From assembly GCA_028554795.2 (NCBI GenBank), contig CM068829.1, positions 133,690,579-133,754,578 of the forward strand: a DNA stretch of 64,000 nt, written 5' to 3'. Positions 1 through 13,423 of the stretch are shown here, piece by piece (position 1 is the stretch's first letter; each line of letters begins with the position of its first letter). The position numbers and the translations under genes were made by a program. Below the pieces are notes generated by a model, which did not search any database, was not told the DNA's origin, and worked only from the letters and a program-made list of their open reading frames with translations. The DNA comes from Sinohyriopsis cumingii (taxonomy: Eukaryota; Mollusca; Bivalvia; Unionida; Unionidae).

Positions 1-3000
1 AATATAGTATCACATCAAAAACTAATTGAATCCAACGATTCCAATCATCTTAAACAGTTGATTAGATATAATATATTAGATAAGAGACAAATGTCATCAG
101 TAAATAAGATTAGCTCACTGTCTACTGTTCATACACAAAGAATAATTCATTCACGAAAAGACAGCCTCTGCAGATAATTACATTGCTGTTGCTTGCGATC
201 ACCTTCCTTTGTCGTTTAAGTCGATTGTTGTACACCTTGAATTCTTGGCTGAGTTCCTTTATACTAGAACAAAGATCGATACAATGTAATTGATATTATA
301 ATCGTCCATTTTCAATAACAATTCAGCTATTTATAACAACAAGTAAAACACGTTAAGATACAATATTCCCACTTTCTAGCAACCACATATTTTAACAATT
401 TTAAAAATTATTTAAATTCCTTTCTCTGTACGAGTTATGTAACTAACCTATATCGAAGTATCAAAAGACGTTCCTGCTATCATGAACTGCTGCATGTGTA
501 TTTTTATTTAAATGGTCGACTTTATTACAGCGTTTACCTGCCCTCGGTTATAATGGTATTGCTTATATCTAGTTTTACATGGCTTTTTGTCCCATAATTT
601 CAATGTGCATAAGATATTTTGATGTAATATATACACCGTGATAATTTGACCTTTTGCTGAATTATATTTTTGTGTATGCGAGCATTTGTAAACGATAATT
701 TGACGAGCGGAATAAAATCGCAATCAATTTTGGCATCCCAAACCTTTGAGACAACTCCTCATCGGTAAAGTACGTAACATTGTCATGGCGTACCTGTTTA
801 GAATCCATCATGTATTTGTAACAATAAAGATTAAATATAGTAACCAAAGATGGTTAAAACCGTTCAGATAGACGTTGAGTTCTTTAAGATGAATTTCATC
901 TCAGGCAAACAATGAGACTGATACTGTATATTTTCGTCTTTGATGAAAAGAACGCTTTTAATTATTTATCAATATTATCATGTTAAACATCCTCATCAAA
1001 TCTGGTTAAGATGTACAAATACATTCCAAACTCCTGCATCCTTAAGAAGTGATGATTATGTCTATTAAGACCATCTCAGAGAGGAATGAAAATAAGTCCA
1101 TTTTGTGATACACTTTCTTCATATGCCTCGGTGGATAATATAAAATATAGTAATTCCGTGAATTTATTATGCATATTGGTGGGGGTAGGGATGATAGCAC
1201 ATACGCATCCTTGACATCCACTTATATTTTCGCATAACATCATTATCATCAACGTATTTTTATAACAACCGCCGACACGCTCATTAGAACTCATCATCGG
1301 TGTCCTCCTTCATATATGCCACCGATTTACTTCAACGAATTCGTGCTGGTAACGTTGTCGGGTCCATTATGTTGCTGGTAATCACCCTCTGTCAGATCAA
1401 TCAACCTCTTGTAGATCAATGTTACTCCACTGATCACTTTTGCCGTTGTCTTACCAATTGAACTGACCCCCGATCATCTCCAACCAATCCACACGTTCGT
1501 GGACTCTCTCCTGGTCCATGATACGCATTTGAACCCTGTTCAAATTTTGTTGGCAAAGTCAATTTGTACTAAGGTGGTTGTCCTTGTGTAAGATTCACAA
1601 TTGTCTTTTCGAGTCTACTCGTACATTTTCGACTATTTCAACATCCTCACCGATGCCTACACATACGCCTCTGGTTGCGTCTTTCTTGGAATCTCACAGT
1701 CCCCTCCCACTTGCGCTAGATGGTCGCAGCCGTTACCTTTGTGGCTTACTTGATATCATTTGCACGTTTGGCTGTCTTTAAACGGGACCAAGTAATGTTT
1801 CTGTTCGTATCGACTGTATCACATGTTCCACGGTTTCAGCTCGGGGTTGATTAGCGGCACAAACGTTTGTTTAACGCCAGTTGCCAGGTTTTCCCATGGA
1901 GTCTGTCAGAAGTGAAATATATCATTGTCACATCTATGTAATCCTAGTTCCGATAGTTCGCGGGCAGTTCTTAGGCATTGGTCGGCACCCAGTGCTACAG
2001 CTACACTGACGGTATTTGTTATTTCTCTTTTCAGCACTGCATATATCCATCGTGATTCTTAAATTGACTTATGAGACACATGTGTATCTAAATGTCGCAA
2101 TACTTTCCCGTGTTAGAAGACAAAGCCCTCTTTCTTTAAGATCCAAAGTCTCTCTTTTTGTGTTACTGGAGATTTATGCGAGCATATTCCGAAACTCATC
2201 CCACGAACAATTGATGGTACACAAGGTCAAATGATTATTAGCCAGACCATGCAAGTCAAACACACACAATTTCATTAGCATCATTGATTTGTCCTGGATC
2301 CCTTTGGGTACGTTTTGATATCACATGCGTTACACCTGTCCACTTCTTCCGACACCACAAAACGTATTGTCCCGATAATCTACTGGTTCCTAAGCATCAC
2401 ATCGTTGTACGTGACAAGATAAGATAATTGTCTTATAGGTCATGTTTGTTTATAATAGGAGCTACATCGATCATGGAAAATAAGTGGATGGTAGCAATGC
2501 TGCTCCCAGAAACAAGTAAGCCAAAATATCTGAGTACGTTCTAACATTCAGTAACAGATAAATTTTCCAGAGCGGGCAGAACCAATACTTAACGCGCAAA
2601 ATGAGTTTATAAGCACGTAACTCGTTACATTGGAAAAATGCCTGGGTGTTCGAGGCTGTGCCAATGTAGAGAAATCAGTGGCAAAATGTGTTTTTCCTCA
2701 AATTGTGTGCGATGCCGCAAGATAACTAGCGCCACAAATTCACATTAGATTCTAACGTGTAATAACAGGACAACCATCACTGAATCTTGTTCCTATTGTG
2801 GAACAAGGACATTTACCTTTGAAGGGTTCTAGAGGTCCATCATATCCATGCTTGAAAACTAAACTTTACAGAGACAGACCAGCTGAGTTAATGAAATTAC
2901 TTGGTAGTCCGTGAAGGAGCTATCTTGGCGAAAAGACTATTTGGATCTCTCCATGACCAGATACAAATATTGAGGGCAGGGAAGACGGCTAGATATACTC

Positions 3001-4640
3001 ACGGATTCCAATAACCGACAGAAGCCCAGAAAAGTGTATGTATCCGACGTCGATAATGTGTGCTACCTACATTATTTTGCTTACAGACCATGACACAATA
3101 TCCACGATTGTCAAAAGAAAATGTGAATCATCATCAAGATCACTGGACTGTTGTTGGAGAAAGAATTGCTACAGGTGCTGTCAATGGAGTCTCGAAGGGC
3201 AAGATTGCAGACCGAGGCAAGTTCTCCTGAGGATAATAGATCCTGTCTTAGACAAAGTCCAATGGTCAGTTACTAAAACTCCCCTTCTAAATAAAAGCAC
3301 TTTAATATAATAAACATCGACAAGAAAATGGCCGACATAAAATACAGTCCCAGAGTTTATTGTAAGGTTGAAGCAGTCGTTGGCAAGTCAGCGAGAGCGT
3401 CAAAATGTTACCTCGAATGTCTCCGGAACGCAGATGGTTAAACAAGCCTTCTGGCAGATTTAGTTACCACATCCCCGAGAAATATTTTCCCGTGGATTAT
3501 TTGATGTCTTGAGGCCCTACGAAGTTCACCAAGCTGGTATATTGTTAATATCACGTCGCAGATTTTGTCAGCAGATGTAGTGAAGCAGAACTCCTGACGT
3601 CTAAGGATTCATCATGTCGCAGGCGCGTTTAAATACACATATGCTTGTATGCCGGTAACAGGTATGTAGATTCCATGGGTTTATTTACAATCTGAGCATC
3701 CGTGTACTCACGAATTACTGATTACCTAAGAATATTGAGACTGGATGAGGCGATCTCACTCTGTCATAGCATCGTTGTATAATGTAATTTACACTTGCGA
3801 CATGTGAAACTCCATCTGGTGCAATTTTGGAAGAAATGTTTAGTCCAGAACGACGAAGTGGTCGCACAAGACAGTTAAGAGTCCAGAGCGGTTCAGCCTC
3901 CGTGGTTAGGCTCAGTCGAGAGTTTGTTTTGGTTTATGTATTCCATGGACGAGTTATTAGGTTGGCAAGCTCTTGTTTCTGACCCTGTTCGGTCCTAAGA
4001 TAGACTTACTATCTTAGACCTAATTGATGTTAAAGGATTACAAACGTTCCACCATTTAGCAGCGGCGTGGATAAACACAATACAAAGATTAGTGAAGGAT
4101 GTAAGTGGGGCATATGAGCGAGAAGAATTATACGTTTCTCCTGCGAACTCAAAATTAACACAAAGGATTATGTGGAGACACTCGATCATGCCCGTTCGAG
4201 CCAATGGTGATGCCATCATGGAACATCCCCAGGGTGGTGTCAAGGACAAACTTACCTTAATGCGATGATATACACCGATGTGAAGAAGATTTGTCTGATC
4301 CGAATTAAGGTTTTTGCTTGAGGCACTACATGTACATATTCCTGAAGAACTCCCTTAGCCTTTTATTTTACAGAATAATCGGCAGTGACGCTTTGTTCTC
4401 TACCACCACCAAGGTGACAAATACCCAAACACAATAAAATTTGGACAGCAGTGGCATGCATTTCTCAAATACCTTTCCCGATAGCCGATCCTTAAATTTG
4501 CTGAACTGGTACTTTTGGGTGTGAATTTTTTTTGCAAGCAATGTTTACATATTTGTGTGCTCATCATCATTATATTGTCGCCATAACGTGGCTTGTTCGA
4601 GTAGTAGTAGAACGCGTACATGAGCAGCTGACAGATCCAA
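1..4640. other. No gene recognised
   Basis: Only short open frames occur on both strands and none shows a family I can name. The stretch near 1630-1700 gives a short RNase H-like reading (ILTDAYTYASGCVF) that could be a retroelement relic, but nothing around it supports that. I see no tRNA and no long repeat. Confidence 0.5.
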
Positions 4641-5307
4641 CATAAATAATAATAATAATAATGAGGACTTTGTATAGCGCTTAATCTCTAGAAGCTCTAA
4701 GCGCTTTACAACTTTAGACAACACCTATAAGATAAGAAACATAAAAATATTATTACAAAAATAAACAACATGAAAGTATAAAAACATTAAAAAAATAAAA
4801 ATCATGCTGAGAATATTTCAGGTAGGAAACATTATTAGGTCTTTAAGTTTGTTCTTGCAGTCGAAATAAGTGAGTTTTGAGAGCCCTCTTGAATGTGATC
4901 ACTGTGTCTTTGTGTCTAAGATCAGTGGGCAATTAATTCCACGTTGCTGGGCCCTGGTATACAAAAGAACGCTGTCCATATGACTTTGTTTTCATACTTG
5001 GAATAATGAGTATACGATTGTCAGAAGAGGAGCGTAAGTATCTTGCTGGTGTGTACAAATGAGTGAGGTCAGATAGGTATGTTGGACTAGAGTCCGACAG
5101 TAAGCACAGAGAACAAGTTTTGTGTTTGATTCTGGATCGAATGGATAGCCAGTGTAGGGTACAGAGCAGCGGGAAGGTGTGCTCTGATCGTTGTACTCTA
5201 AGTATGATCCGAGAAGCTGTGTTTTGAACTTTTTGAAGTTTCTGGAGTCGATATTGAGATGAATCAGACAGAATTGAGTTACAATAGACCAGTATTGAAA
5301 GTACTTA

Positions 5308-5592
5308 TCAACACACAAGTGTTTTAGTGGCATCAACTGAAAGATATTTGCGAATCGAACTGATGCATCTCAGCTCCAGATATGCAGACTTGCATATGTT
5401 CATGACATGTTGGTGCAATGTGAGAGTACTGTCCAGAGTAACACCTAGATTTCGTACTGATTGTGTGAATTTAATGCTGGCGTTTCTGATATTCATTGTT
5501 TTAGGTAAAGGATGTGAATGAGAAAGTCTTTGTGTTGTGATCAGAATGGCCTCAGTTTTATCATCGTTCATCTGCAGCTTGTTACAAGTCAT
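5308..5592 (-). pseudogene. LINE reverse transcriptase, thumb region
   Basis: This continues the RT after the break at 5593. It shows LQMNDDKTEAILI and VRNLGVTLDSTLTLHQHV, the thumb-side motifs that follow the YADD box in CR1-like elements. The frame is lost again near 5308. What follows down to 4644 is degenerate coding sequence and the 3' UTR. Confidence 0.7.
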
Positions 5593-6130
5593 CTATGATT
5601 TCACATCAGAAATGCACCTCTCTACACCTTGGATGGTAGCATCAACTTCAGTTGGGTGGCTAGATTTGTATATTTGTGTATCATCAGCGTAGAATTGATG
5701 AGACACTGAATGAAGATCTATGACACTTGAGAGTGACTGAGCGTACATAATGAAGAGAACAGGTTTAAGAACAGACCCCTGTGGAACACCACAACATAGA
5801 TAAACTGGGTTGGAGTGTATTCCATTTGCAGATATAATTTGTGTCCTGTTGACCAAGTGGGACTTGAACCACAGTAAGGCTGTATCATGAATGCCAAATA
5901 CATGCTGGAGACGGTGAAGTAATATATCATGGTCTATTGTATCAAATGCTGCAGACAAATCAAGGAGGGTGAGGACTGTAATCTTTCCGCTATCCAATGC
6001 AGAGAGAATGTCATTAACTACGTTTAGAAGAGTAGTTTCAGTACTGTGGCAAGAGCGATATGCAGATTGTACATTGCTAAAAAGACTGTTTGAATTTAGA
6101 TGAGATTCAAACTGGGATAGAACAACCTTT
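5593..6130 (-). pseudogene. LINE reverse transcriptase, palm domain
   Basis: The minus-strand frame contains the classic non-LTR RT blocks: LLDLSAAFDTIDHDIL (block with the first catalytic Asp), GVPQGSVL, and YADDTQIY, which holds the catalytic Asp pair. The methionine at 5997 is internal to the domain; homologous residues continue upstream to about 6160. This is the polymerase that copies element RNA at a nicked target. The frame ends with a stop at 5593 and the domain resumes in another frame below it. It has no intact ORF2, so it is not expected to work. Confidence 0.8.
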
Positions 6131-6164
6131 TCTAAGATTTTTGAAAAAATGTACTGACCTTTGC

Positions 6165-6974
6165 TCCAGTGTGAGTGTGGTTTGGACTAGTGAATTTTGT
6201 GGTGTAGTTCAGACGTTTTATCATGGAGTTCTTTGTAATGACAGCAAGTCCACCTCCGCGAGAATTACGGGGGAACGACTTGATGGAGTAACCAGTGGGT
6301 GTTAGATCCGCACACTTGGGCTCATCGCCTGATGTTTTTAGCCATATTTCTGTCAAGAATAATATGTCAACATTTTCGTCGTTGATAAAATTAACTATTT
6401 CTGTGCGTTTTTCCGGTGGTCCTACTGACTGGGCATTGAATAATGCAATGCGCAGAGGTATTTCTTGGATAGTTGACATAAAGGTTGACAGATTAATTGG
6501 GATTTGACTTAGGTTATCTAAATTGACGGTCGAAATTTTTTTAAATGGTTGTGTCGAAATAATGAAGATAACTGGAATTCTTCTTCCTGTTCTACGCCGA
6601 CCAGCTTTGAAACAACGTTTCTTTTTTCGCTTCAGTTTACATCTGGGTAATGATGAATGTAGTCCCAGTTCGTTTAGTCTAGAGCACAATGTAGTGTGGA
6701 GAGCCAAGATGTGAACATTTAAAGCAATTAATGAGGGTCCATCATAGCATAAACGGGTTGACAGGCGAGTATCACGTGATGGTGGTTTGTTCAAAAACAG
6801 TGGAGCAAGACAGCTGAGAAAAAGTCTAATTATTCTCGTTTCCAAAACAAGGGGATGAAGAAACACATACGAATTTAACAGCCAATACATAATGAACACA
6901 ATAACGAAGATGAAAACAGGCAACAAGCACAAATATCGTGAAAACGGCACTAACAAACGGAACAGCTGCTTCAA
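6165..6974 (-). pseudogene. LINE 5' region and truncated endonuclease
   Basis: The open frame starts with a hydrophobic and then Arg/Lys-rich leader. This is followed by the first third of an APE-like endonuclease: the IALFNAQSV block, a Glu in FLTEIWL, and the GGGLAV strand. The histidine and aspartate catalytic motifs further downstream are absent, because the frame runs out at the junction near 6160 where the RT begins. This is direct evidence of internal deletion. The endonuclease would nick target DNA in an intact relative. Confidence 0.65.
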
Positions 6975-7120
6975 GCCGGTTAAGCGATAGCGGCCATCTT
7001 GTGCAATGCGTCAACGTAAATTGTGCTGTCAACTTCCTCTCTAACTTTGTACCATATATGGGAACGTGTCCACCGTCATATATTTTATTTTACTTGAATG
7101 CTTAATTTGTGAAGTTTTAG

Positions 7121-7196
<76 letters not shown>
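7121..7196. repeat. (AT)n microsatellite
   Basis: Uninterrupted AT dinucleotides. Confidence 0.97.
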
Positions 7197-7199
<3 letters not shown>

Positions 7200-7200
<1 letters not shown>

Positions 7201-8740
7201 CCCTAAGCGAGGTTAATAAAGACAAAACTTCCTGGTCTTTCATCAGACGTTTTAATTTGTTATTGGTCAATGATTAACTAATCTCTTTAAAATATTGAGC
7301 ACTGATGTCGTATTTTTCAATGGGTAATAAGCTTATTAACGGAAAAATTCAGACAAAGGATATTAAATTTTACCTAAAGCAGAATGAATTTATTCATAAG
7401 AATGGATCAATACAATTAAATTAGATAATTGTCAGAAACAAGCAATTCGTTGGAGGTATTCATTTTTTGATTCAATGTGTCAATCTATGCTTGCTACATG
7501 AATCACCGTGATAAAAAACAAGGGCAAAATATCTACCCTCACACCATGTAAACTCACCTATCTGCATGTGTAAGGTCTAATTTACTTCCGCAATTATCGC
7601 TCTCTATTTGATCGAATATTTGCCTAATAACAAAAAAAGTTTTAGACAGGAAATGCTATATTTTGCTTTTGTTTATGATCGTGAACATATATATGTACAA
7701 AAATAAAGTGGATTCCTTTTTTTGAACAAATAGTTTACGTACCTGACAATCCAATGTACCAACGTACTATGGCATTTCCAGATATTGACGGGTAGGTCTT
7801 TGTGGTAGCAATCAATAATTTGGCAAGTTAAATTTTGGCCTTGTTTAGACCTGCCGTTTGAATTGACTTCCTTGAATAGCTTGTACTGGGAACCGCTAAT
7901 AAGAGAACATCCCTTCAATGTATACATGTAGACACAAATTGTATTACGAGTTTCAAAATGGATCAGAATAACCTCTCGCTCTTATTCTTAATGATACTGA
8001 CAATTATGGTTTAAATACCTAGTTTGGTTATTTAGAACCACATGACTTTGCACTTTCACAACAGATATGTACATCGGCAGTTGATTCTAACTATTCTCTT
8101 GACATTATGGTAACTGCCAATAATTAAAAGATAATTGATAAACTCTCACCAGAACAATCAATCTTGTTCCAGTCCCTAACCTTTCATAAATCTATAGTAA
8201 ACAGATGCTATAAATGGACATGAGATCACTGTCACATATGTCTTGCACTGGTGACCGGTTATCTGTTCAAACATAATGGTAACTTGAATTAAGAGTAATG
8301 ATGAAGTAATGACTTTTTCTACAGGTGATCTATGTGCACCGTAAGACGTGTATGCCCTTAACAAAAGTGCTAGCATAAGAAGAGAATGAACACAAGCAAT
8401 ACTTCCAGCATCCTTTGTATATTTAATTTTGAATACAGGGTCACAATAACTTACAAAGTTATAAACTGCATATCGATCTTTTGTAGAACAGTTGAACACG
8501 TTACACATATTAATCTGTATAAATATAAAACAAAACAATACATTCTATATGACTTAACCGGGATCAACATAACAGTTTCAGAAATAGAATTGAAATGAAT
8601 TATTTATGTACCTTCACTAACAACTGTCAGTTTCATGGGATTGGATGAACACATCAAACGTACTTAAAGGACTTCTATCCGAACAATATGATGACAACGT
8701 GCAGCAACATTAATCAAATTTTGTATCCCTTTGAACTAAC
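7200..8740. other. No gene recognised
   Basis: AT-rich DNA with only short, unsupported open frames on either strand. No domain or RNA gene was recognised. Confidence 0.5.
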
Positions 8741-9085
8741 CGCTCCGGTGGCCTAGTGGTTAGAGGGCACGCCTCGGATGCGAGAGGTCGTGGGCTCTAT
8801 CCCGGCCGAGTCATACCAAAGACTTTAAAAAATGGTACTAACAGCTGCCTCGCTAGGCGCTGAGTATTAAGAGGCTAGTGTTAGGACTGGTCGGCCTGGT
8901 GTCAGGATAATATAACTGCGGGGGGGGGGGGGGGGATATCATGCTACATTGCGGAGTGATGACCCAGTTCTAGATATCACGATAAACTGCCACACTGCCA
9001 CACTGCAGACATCGTAGCGATATGATTCCATTTGTTTTAAAGCTACGTTAAAAATCCAAATCACACACACACACACACACACACA
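8741..9085 (+). mobile_element. tRNA-derived SINE
   Basis: The head carries RNA polymerase III promoter boxes: an A box (TGGCCTAGTGG, about 8750) and a B box (GGTCGTGGGCTCTATCC, about 8787), in a tRNA-like fold. The body follows (CTCGCTAGGCGCTGAG near 8850 and CCACACTGCAGAC near 8996), interrupted by a G run at 8920-8935. The tail ends in (CA)n at 9062-9085. The body is shared with a fragment at 46379-46590, which confirms a dispersed family. The tRNA head is too diverged to be a working tRNA gene. Confidence 0.8.
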
Positions 9086-9089
9086 TTTG

Positions 9090-10349
9090 TGAACCAATCC
9101 TGTAGTTTAATCAACCCGAGGTTGTCATATTTCCCATGCAAGAAAGTAATGCAACATTTCACGAATATACAGATATTTGACAGACGTAATCTGCATTACC
9201 TGGGTTATAAATAGCGCATATTATGTACCCACTTGTAATCTTTCTCGTTCAAGTCGTGTTGGTTTCGAGGAAAGAGGTCCACTTGAGGTCGGATAATAAT
9301 TAATCTACTATAATGTATCAAATGCAAACCATTACCGATCTTAAGAAGCACACCTATCGTATGGTGTCGACTCTACCAAACATTCCTGATTGTGTAGATG
9401 AAGCTCTAAAAATTGCCCATTAAAAAAAACAAAAAAACAAACAAAATTATTTTTTAATTTCGACAGTATTCACAATTTAAACCATTTTAAAATGAACCGT
9501 TTAATATCACAGATCACTTTTGTTGTATTACGATCGATAGATCAAGAGAGAGAGAGAGAGAGAGAGAACATAATGTGTGTATTTTGTAACAAATTTCATA
9601 GCTTTTCTGAACTGATGGAAAGCTGAAATAATTATATTTATTAAACTTACATATTGTATTCATTCAGAGTTACCTTCATCATTGTCATGCACATGGACGC
9701 GAAATTATGGCAGATAGTGTGGGTTAAATTTAGACTTTGTCCAAGATATGTATTCACTACTAGATACAAGTAAATGATTAGCGTTTTAAAAAGCAAAACC
9801 ATTTTTTTGTGTTGTAGATAATGTTCACAGCGCTTTTAACATACTGTTGAAATTATCATGCCGAGGAAATGGGAACTAAATACCTTTCTCTAGGAGACAC
9901 TAAGGCAGCCGATCCTGGCTTGAATAGACAGATATCGCCGATTTGATACATCTTTCAAATGTGTTAAACAGGCTGTTAGAAACACTAAACCCCATATTTA
10001 TGGAGTATTTTTCACATTCGATAGGTTAGTAAATTATCAAGGTAACAATTACTCTTCCAAAATTCGAACATGGTCCTATATCAAAGTTTAGCTTCCTTTG
10101 ATATAGTGGCTTACATTGTCCAACTTGAACTTGACGTGTACTTCTGTTCAAAAATCCATTCTTATATGAAATAGTGTTAACGATTTCATTATTTGTAAAA
10201 CAAATGTTTCTTCATTATTTTCGAGAAAAATGAAGTACCATATACAAGTTTTTCTATTTGGACGATAACATCTATTTTATTGAACATTTAAACACGATCA
10301 TTTTCTTGTTCACTCGGCTTAAGTACGCAACAGTACTGAAAGAAAAAAG

Positions 10350-10422
<73 letters not shown>

Positions 10423-12340
10423 GGGTTGGCTTATATCAAAACTGAATATAATACGTTAAATCCCATTGTTCTTCTTCATTTGTAAGCAACAATAATGCAG
10501 TAAAGTTCCTATCAGTTACTACCCATTATATAATAAATTGGCGAGGTTTTGTTCAGGTAAAACACCCATTTATGATGCGTGTTATTGCAGATACATCCAT
10601 TCCATTTACACCGTGGACGCTCTATTGTTAAACTGCTAGATCGACAATGATATCACTACCAAAACAAACGGATCCAACTTCAAGGTGCCTTTGTCGTCTG
10701 TACGTGATGCTTGGAGGGAGTATTCAACCACGATATGAAACTTTACTTATGTGGAAAATACCGCCCAACCTATTTGTCGAAAAGTGGGATCTTACATAAG
10801 CCGGCAAGAGTTATCGTTTCCAAGATACAACTAGGCAGGTAGGCGGGTCATTTATAAGCATATGACAAGACACAGTCTTACGCATGTAGCTGAGATGTTT
10901 ATAGTGACACTAAAAAAAACCACATTGAAACAGAGAGATGTTCATACACATAAAACGAGTTCGGGCACAAACAGTCGAATATCATCTGTATTGTTTTGAT
11001 TATTAAATTCCATGGAAAGTGCAAATTTCATCCCTTGCGATGTACAAGGTTGAATATATGAAATGTATTTAAACCAAGAAAATAAATAAAAGGTGGAGTT
11101 TCTAAGTACGCAAAATGTTGGTTGTTATTGTATAGTTGTCCTTAGTAGTTTTACGTGAGGTGGGCTGCATCCCGGACATAAAGTACCGTTATTATCACTA
11201 AGTATTTCTACAGATGACGCACTCAAAATGGCTTGTTATATCAAGAGGACGAGTAACGAAAACATATATGCTGATATTATATATGTCTAGTGGATATGGA
11301 AATCAAATTTAATGAAATTGTTATCAACATAAATACGGATAATCTTTTGCTGAGTAATTTAGTGCAAACTTGAGAAGTTTAACTTAATTCAGAATAGATA
11401 AAATACGAATTCAGCTGCATCAGCTCCATCTGAAGTGGTAGATATTTGTTTCAACACTCGTAGGTAGAGAAAGGAAAAACGAAAAATAGAGATGGTATAA
11501 ACGAAAACGATGCTTTAAAACACAAATTCAAAGAGAGCAAGGTAGACTAAAATTATAAAAGATGATGAAGGATAAGAAGTTTGCAAACCAATGTTAAAGA
11601 TATGGTGGAAAAAGGGAAACTTTTAATATTTATGAGCTTACTGAGGCAAGTAAAGCATATATAGCGGGGTTTATCATCAATTAAAATGCTAAAATATAGG
11701 AGCATTTCTCTGACATAATGACCATCATATGGGTTGATATTGTACCAAAGGTAATTTGTGGATACAATAGCAATCATCACACCTCAAGAGACAATAAGAA
11801 AATACGAATGAGGCAAGTAAAAACGAAAACTCATCAAAAGTATAACAAATTTATTCTGTGATTTTAGAACACATGTGTAGTCTCACAGTCCACAGTGACT
11901 AAAGAGTCAGAATTTCAAAACATAAAAGCTATATTTGCACAGGAATCCTTTCTAATTTTACGAAGGAAATATTCAAAACACATTCAAGTGATAAACGAGA
12001 TGACATATACAAAGTTGGCAGGAGGTTTAACATCATGTGCATGCACGGTAAAACGTTTGTACATGCTAGGATGAAATATATCACGAATAGTGTTTAAACT
12101 GTATACCAGCCGAAAGCATTATTCCTTGTCATAGTTGCAGCACGAACAATACATAAATCCCTATATTATTAGCCATACAACTTTGGATTTCTGAATGAAA
12201 AGAATTTTCTAACATTGAACATATGTACCAAACCAGTGAAATAGAAAATGAAGCACTTAATACGTGCTCACCATGCGGATTCGTGTTGATTAAAAATCCA
12301 TATAGAAGAAATAAAGTACATGCAAAACATCACAGTTAAG
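9090..12340. other. No gene recognised; two microsatellites
   Basis: Contains a (GA)n run at 9544-9567 and a long (AT)n run at 10352-10420. The open frame at 10258-10485 is created by the AT repeat (alternating Ile-Tyr) and is not a gene. Nothing else is recognisable. Confidence 0.55.
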
Positions 12341-12344
12341 CAGC

Positions 12345-12556
12345 ATGGTGGTACATTTAAAGAACGCTCGAGGGCAAACAAAATATAGGAACAACCTGGT
12401 GGTACACTGGAAGAACGCGAGAGAACACATACAACCTGTTTGTACCAGGGAATAACGTGGGAGGGCAAAGAAAACATAGGCAACAAGCTAGTGGTACGCT
12501 GGAGGGCACATAAAACATAGGCAACAACGTGATGGCACACTGGAAGAACGTGACTG
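12345..12556. repeat. Imperfect tandem repeat, ~45-60 bp units
   Basis: Four to five diverged units follow each other. Each has a variant of GGTGGTACACTGGAAGAACG followed by GGGCAAA..AAAACATAGGCAACAA. Unit starts fall near 12346, 12397, 12428, 12485 and 12529. The minus-strand frames here (rich in Pro, Leu, Phe and Val) simply translate the repeat. Confidence 0.7.
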
Positions 12557-12981
12557 GGTAAGTAAAACCGATGCCTACTTGAAAAACATGATAAATCAAC
12601 TAAAACATATTCAATGCTTTATTGTAGCATTACATAACATCAACGAATAAATAAACACAGATACCTTTCACGATATGGATGTTAATTACCTCTCCAAACC
12701 TCTGAGAAAGAAATATAATGTAACAGGTTGCATTCTGCTCTTTCTTAATTTCAAACTTATACTTCAGCTAGATAGAATTGCCACAAATATGACCAAACAC
12801 CAGTTAATATGGGAATAACTAATACACCATGTGGATAATGTAATGGCCAGTACACCTTCAAACACTGAGATATGCATATTGTGGATAGCACTTTCAGATC
12901 TAAAAGGTATACACACCGCCACCCACATGCAACCACACACAAACATACAGCCCCACCTATCAATGGGATACCACAAGATGC

Positions 12982-13041
12982 ATACATTTTTCATTAAAAG
13001 GAGACGAGGCAAGCCGATATTCCTTTTAATGAAAAATGTAT
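12982..13041. repeat. Perfect 21-bp inverted repeat
   Basis: The arms are 12982-13002 and 13021-13041 (ATACATTTTTCATTAAAAGG and its complement). They match over 21 bp around an 18-bp loop. This could be a small MITE remnant or a hairpin. Confidence 0.85.
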
Positions 13042-13423
13042 ACAACGATTGGAATATTATTGATACAACGTACAAACTATACATATAGTTTATTTATATC
13101 ATATACAAATATACATATTTGCACTTTGAATGGAGTTACGATATGCTCTTTGCAAATGTGTATTGACCGAGTGAATGACCTCCTCACATTCCTGCGAGCG
13201 TGTCCTCTACAAACTGTAATTCTACTTTTCGTCTTGCAAATTTATAAGCTGATTGTTTTCTTTTTCAGTTTCTATTTTTATTCACATTTATTAAATGAAA
13301 ATAAGACACACTCATGATTTAAACATGAAATATGGTTTTAATGAAGAAAGTATTGCACCTCAAAAACAGTTACCCTCTTGTACACTAAACCTGTACCGTC
13401 AGGCATTCACGTACAGGCGCACA

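Larger units (their letters stand above)
4644..7040 (-). mobile_element. Internally deleted non-LTR retrotransposon (LINE, CR1/L2-like)
   Basis: The element lies on the minus strand. Its 3' end is near 4644 and shows the typical tail: a conserved AAGCGCTATACAAAGTCCTC sequence followed by an ATT-type microsatellite (4645-4664). Reading leftward from about 6974 there is a basic N-terminal region, then the start of an APE-type endonuclease (IALFNAQSVG, DILFLTEIWL, GGGLAVI). The frame passes abruptly into reverse transcriptase near 6160, so the rest of the endonuclease and the start of the RT are missing. The subfamily is a judgement from the RT motifs and tail, not from a search. The 5' end near 7040 is approximate. 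Confidence 0.75.

Noticed and set aside
1630..1700. RNase H-like reading ILTDAYTYASGCVF
   Set aside because: About 20 residues only, with no reverse transcriptase or integrase motif in order around it.
8741..8815. Functional tRNA gene
   Set aside because: Has A and B boxes but a poor acceptor stem and is continuous with a SINE body.
10258..10485. Open frame of alternating Ile and Tyr
   Set aside because: Translation of an (AT)n microsatellite; the same holds for frames at 14180-14514, 41007-41371, 45945-46238 and 59932-60141.
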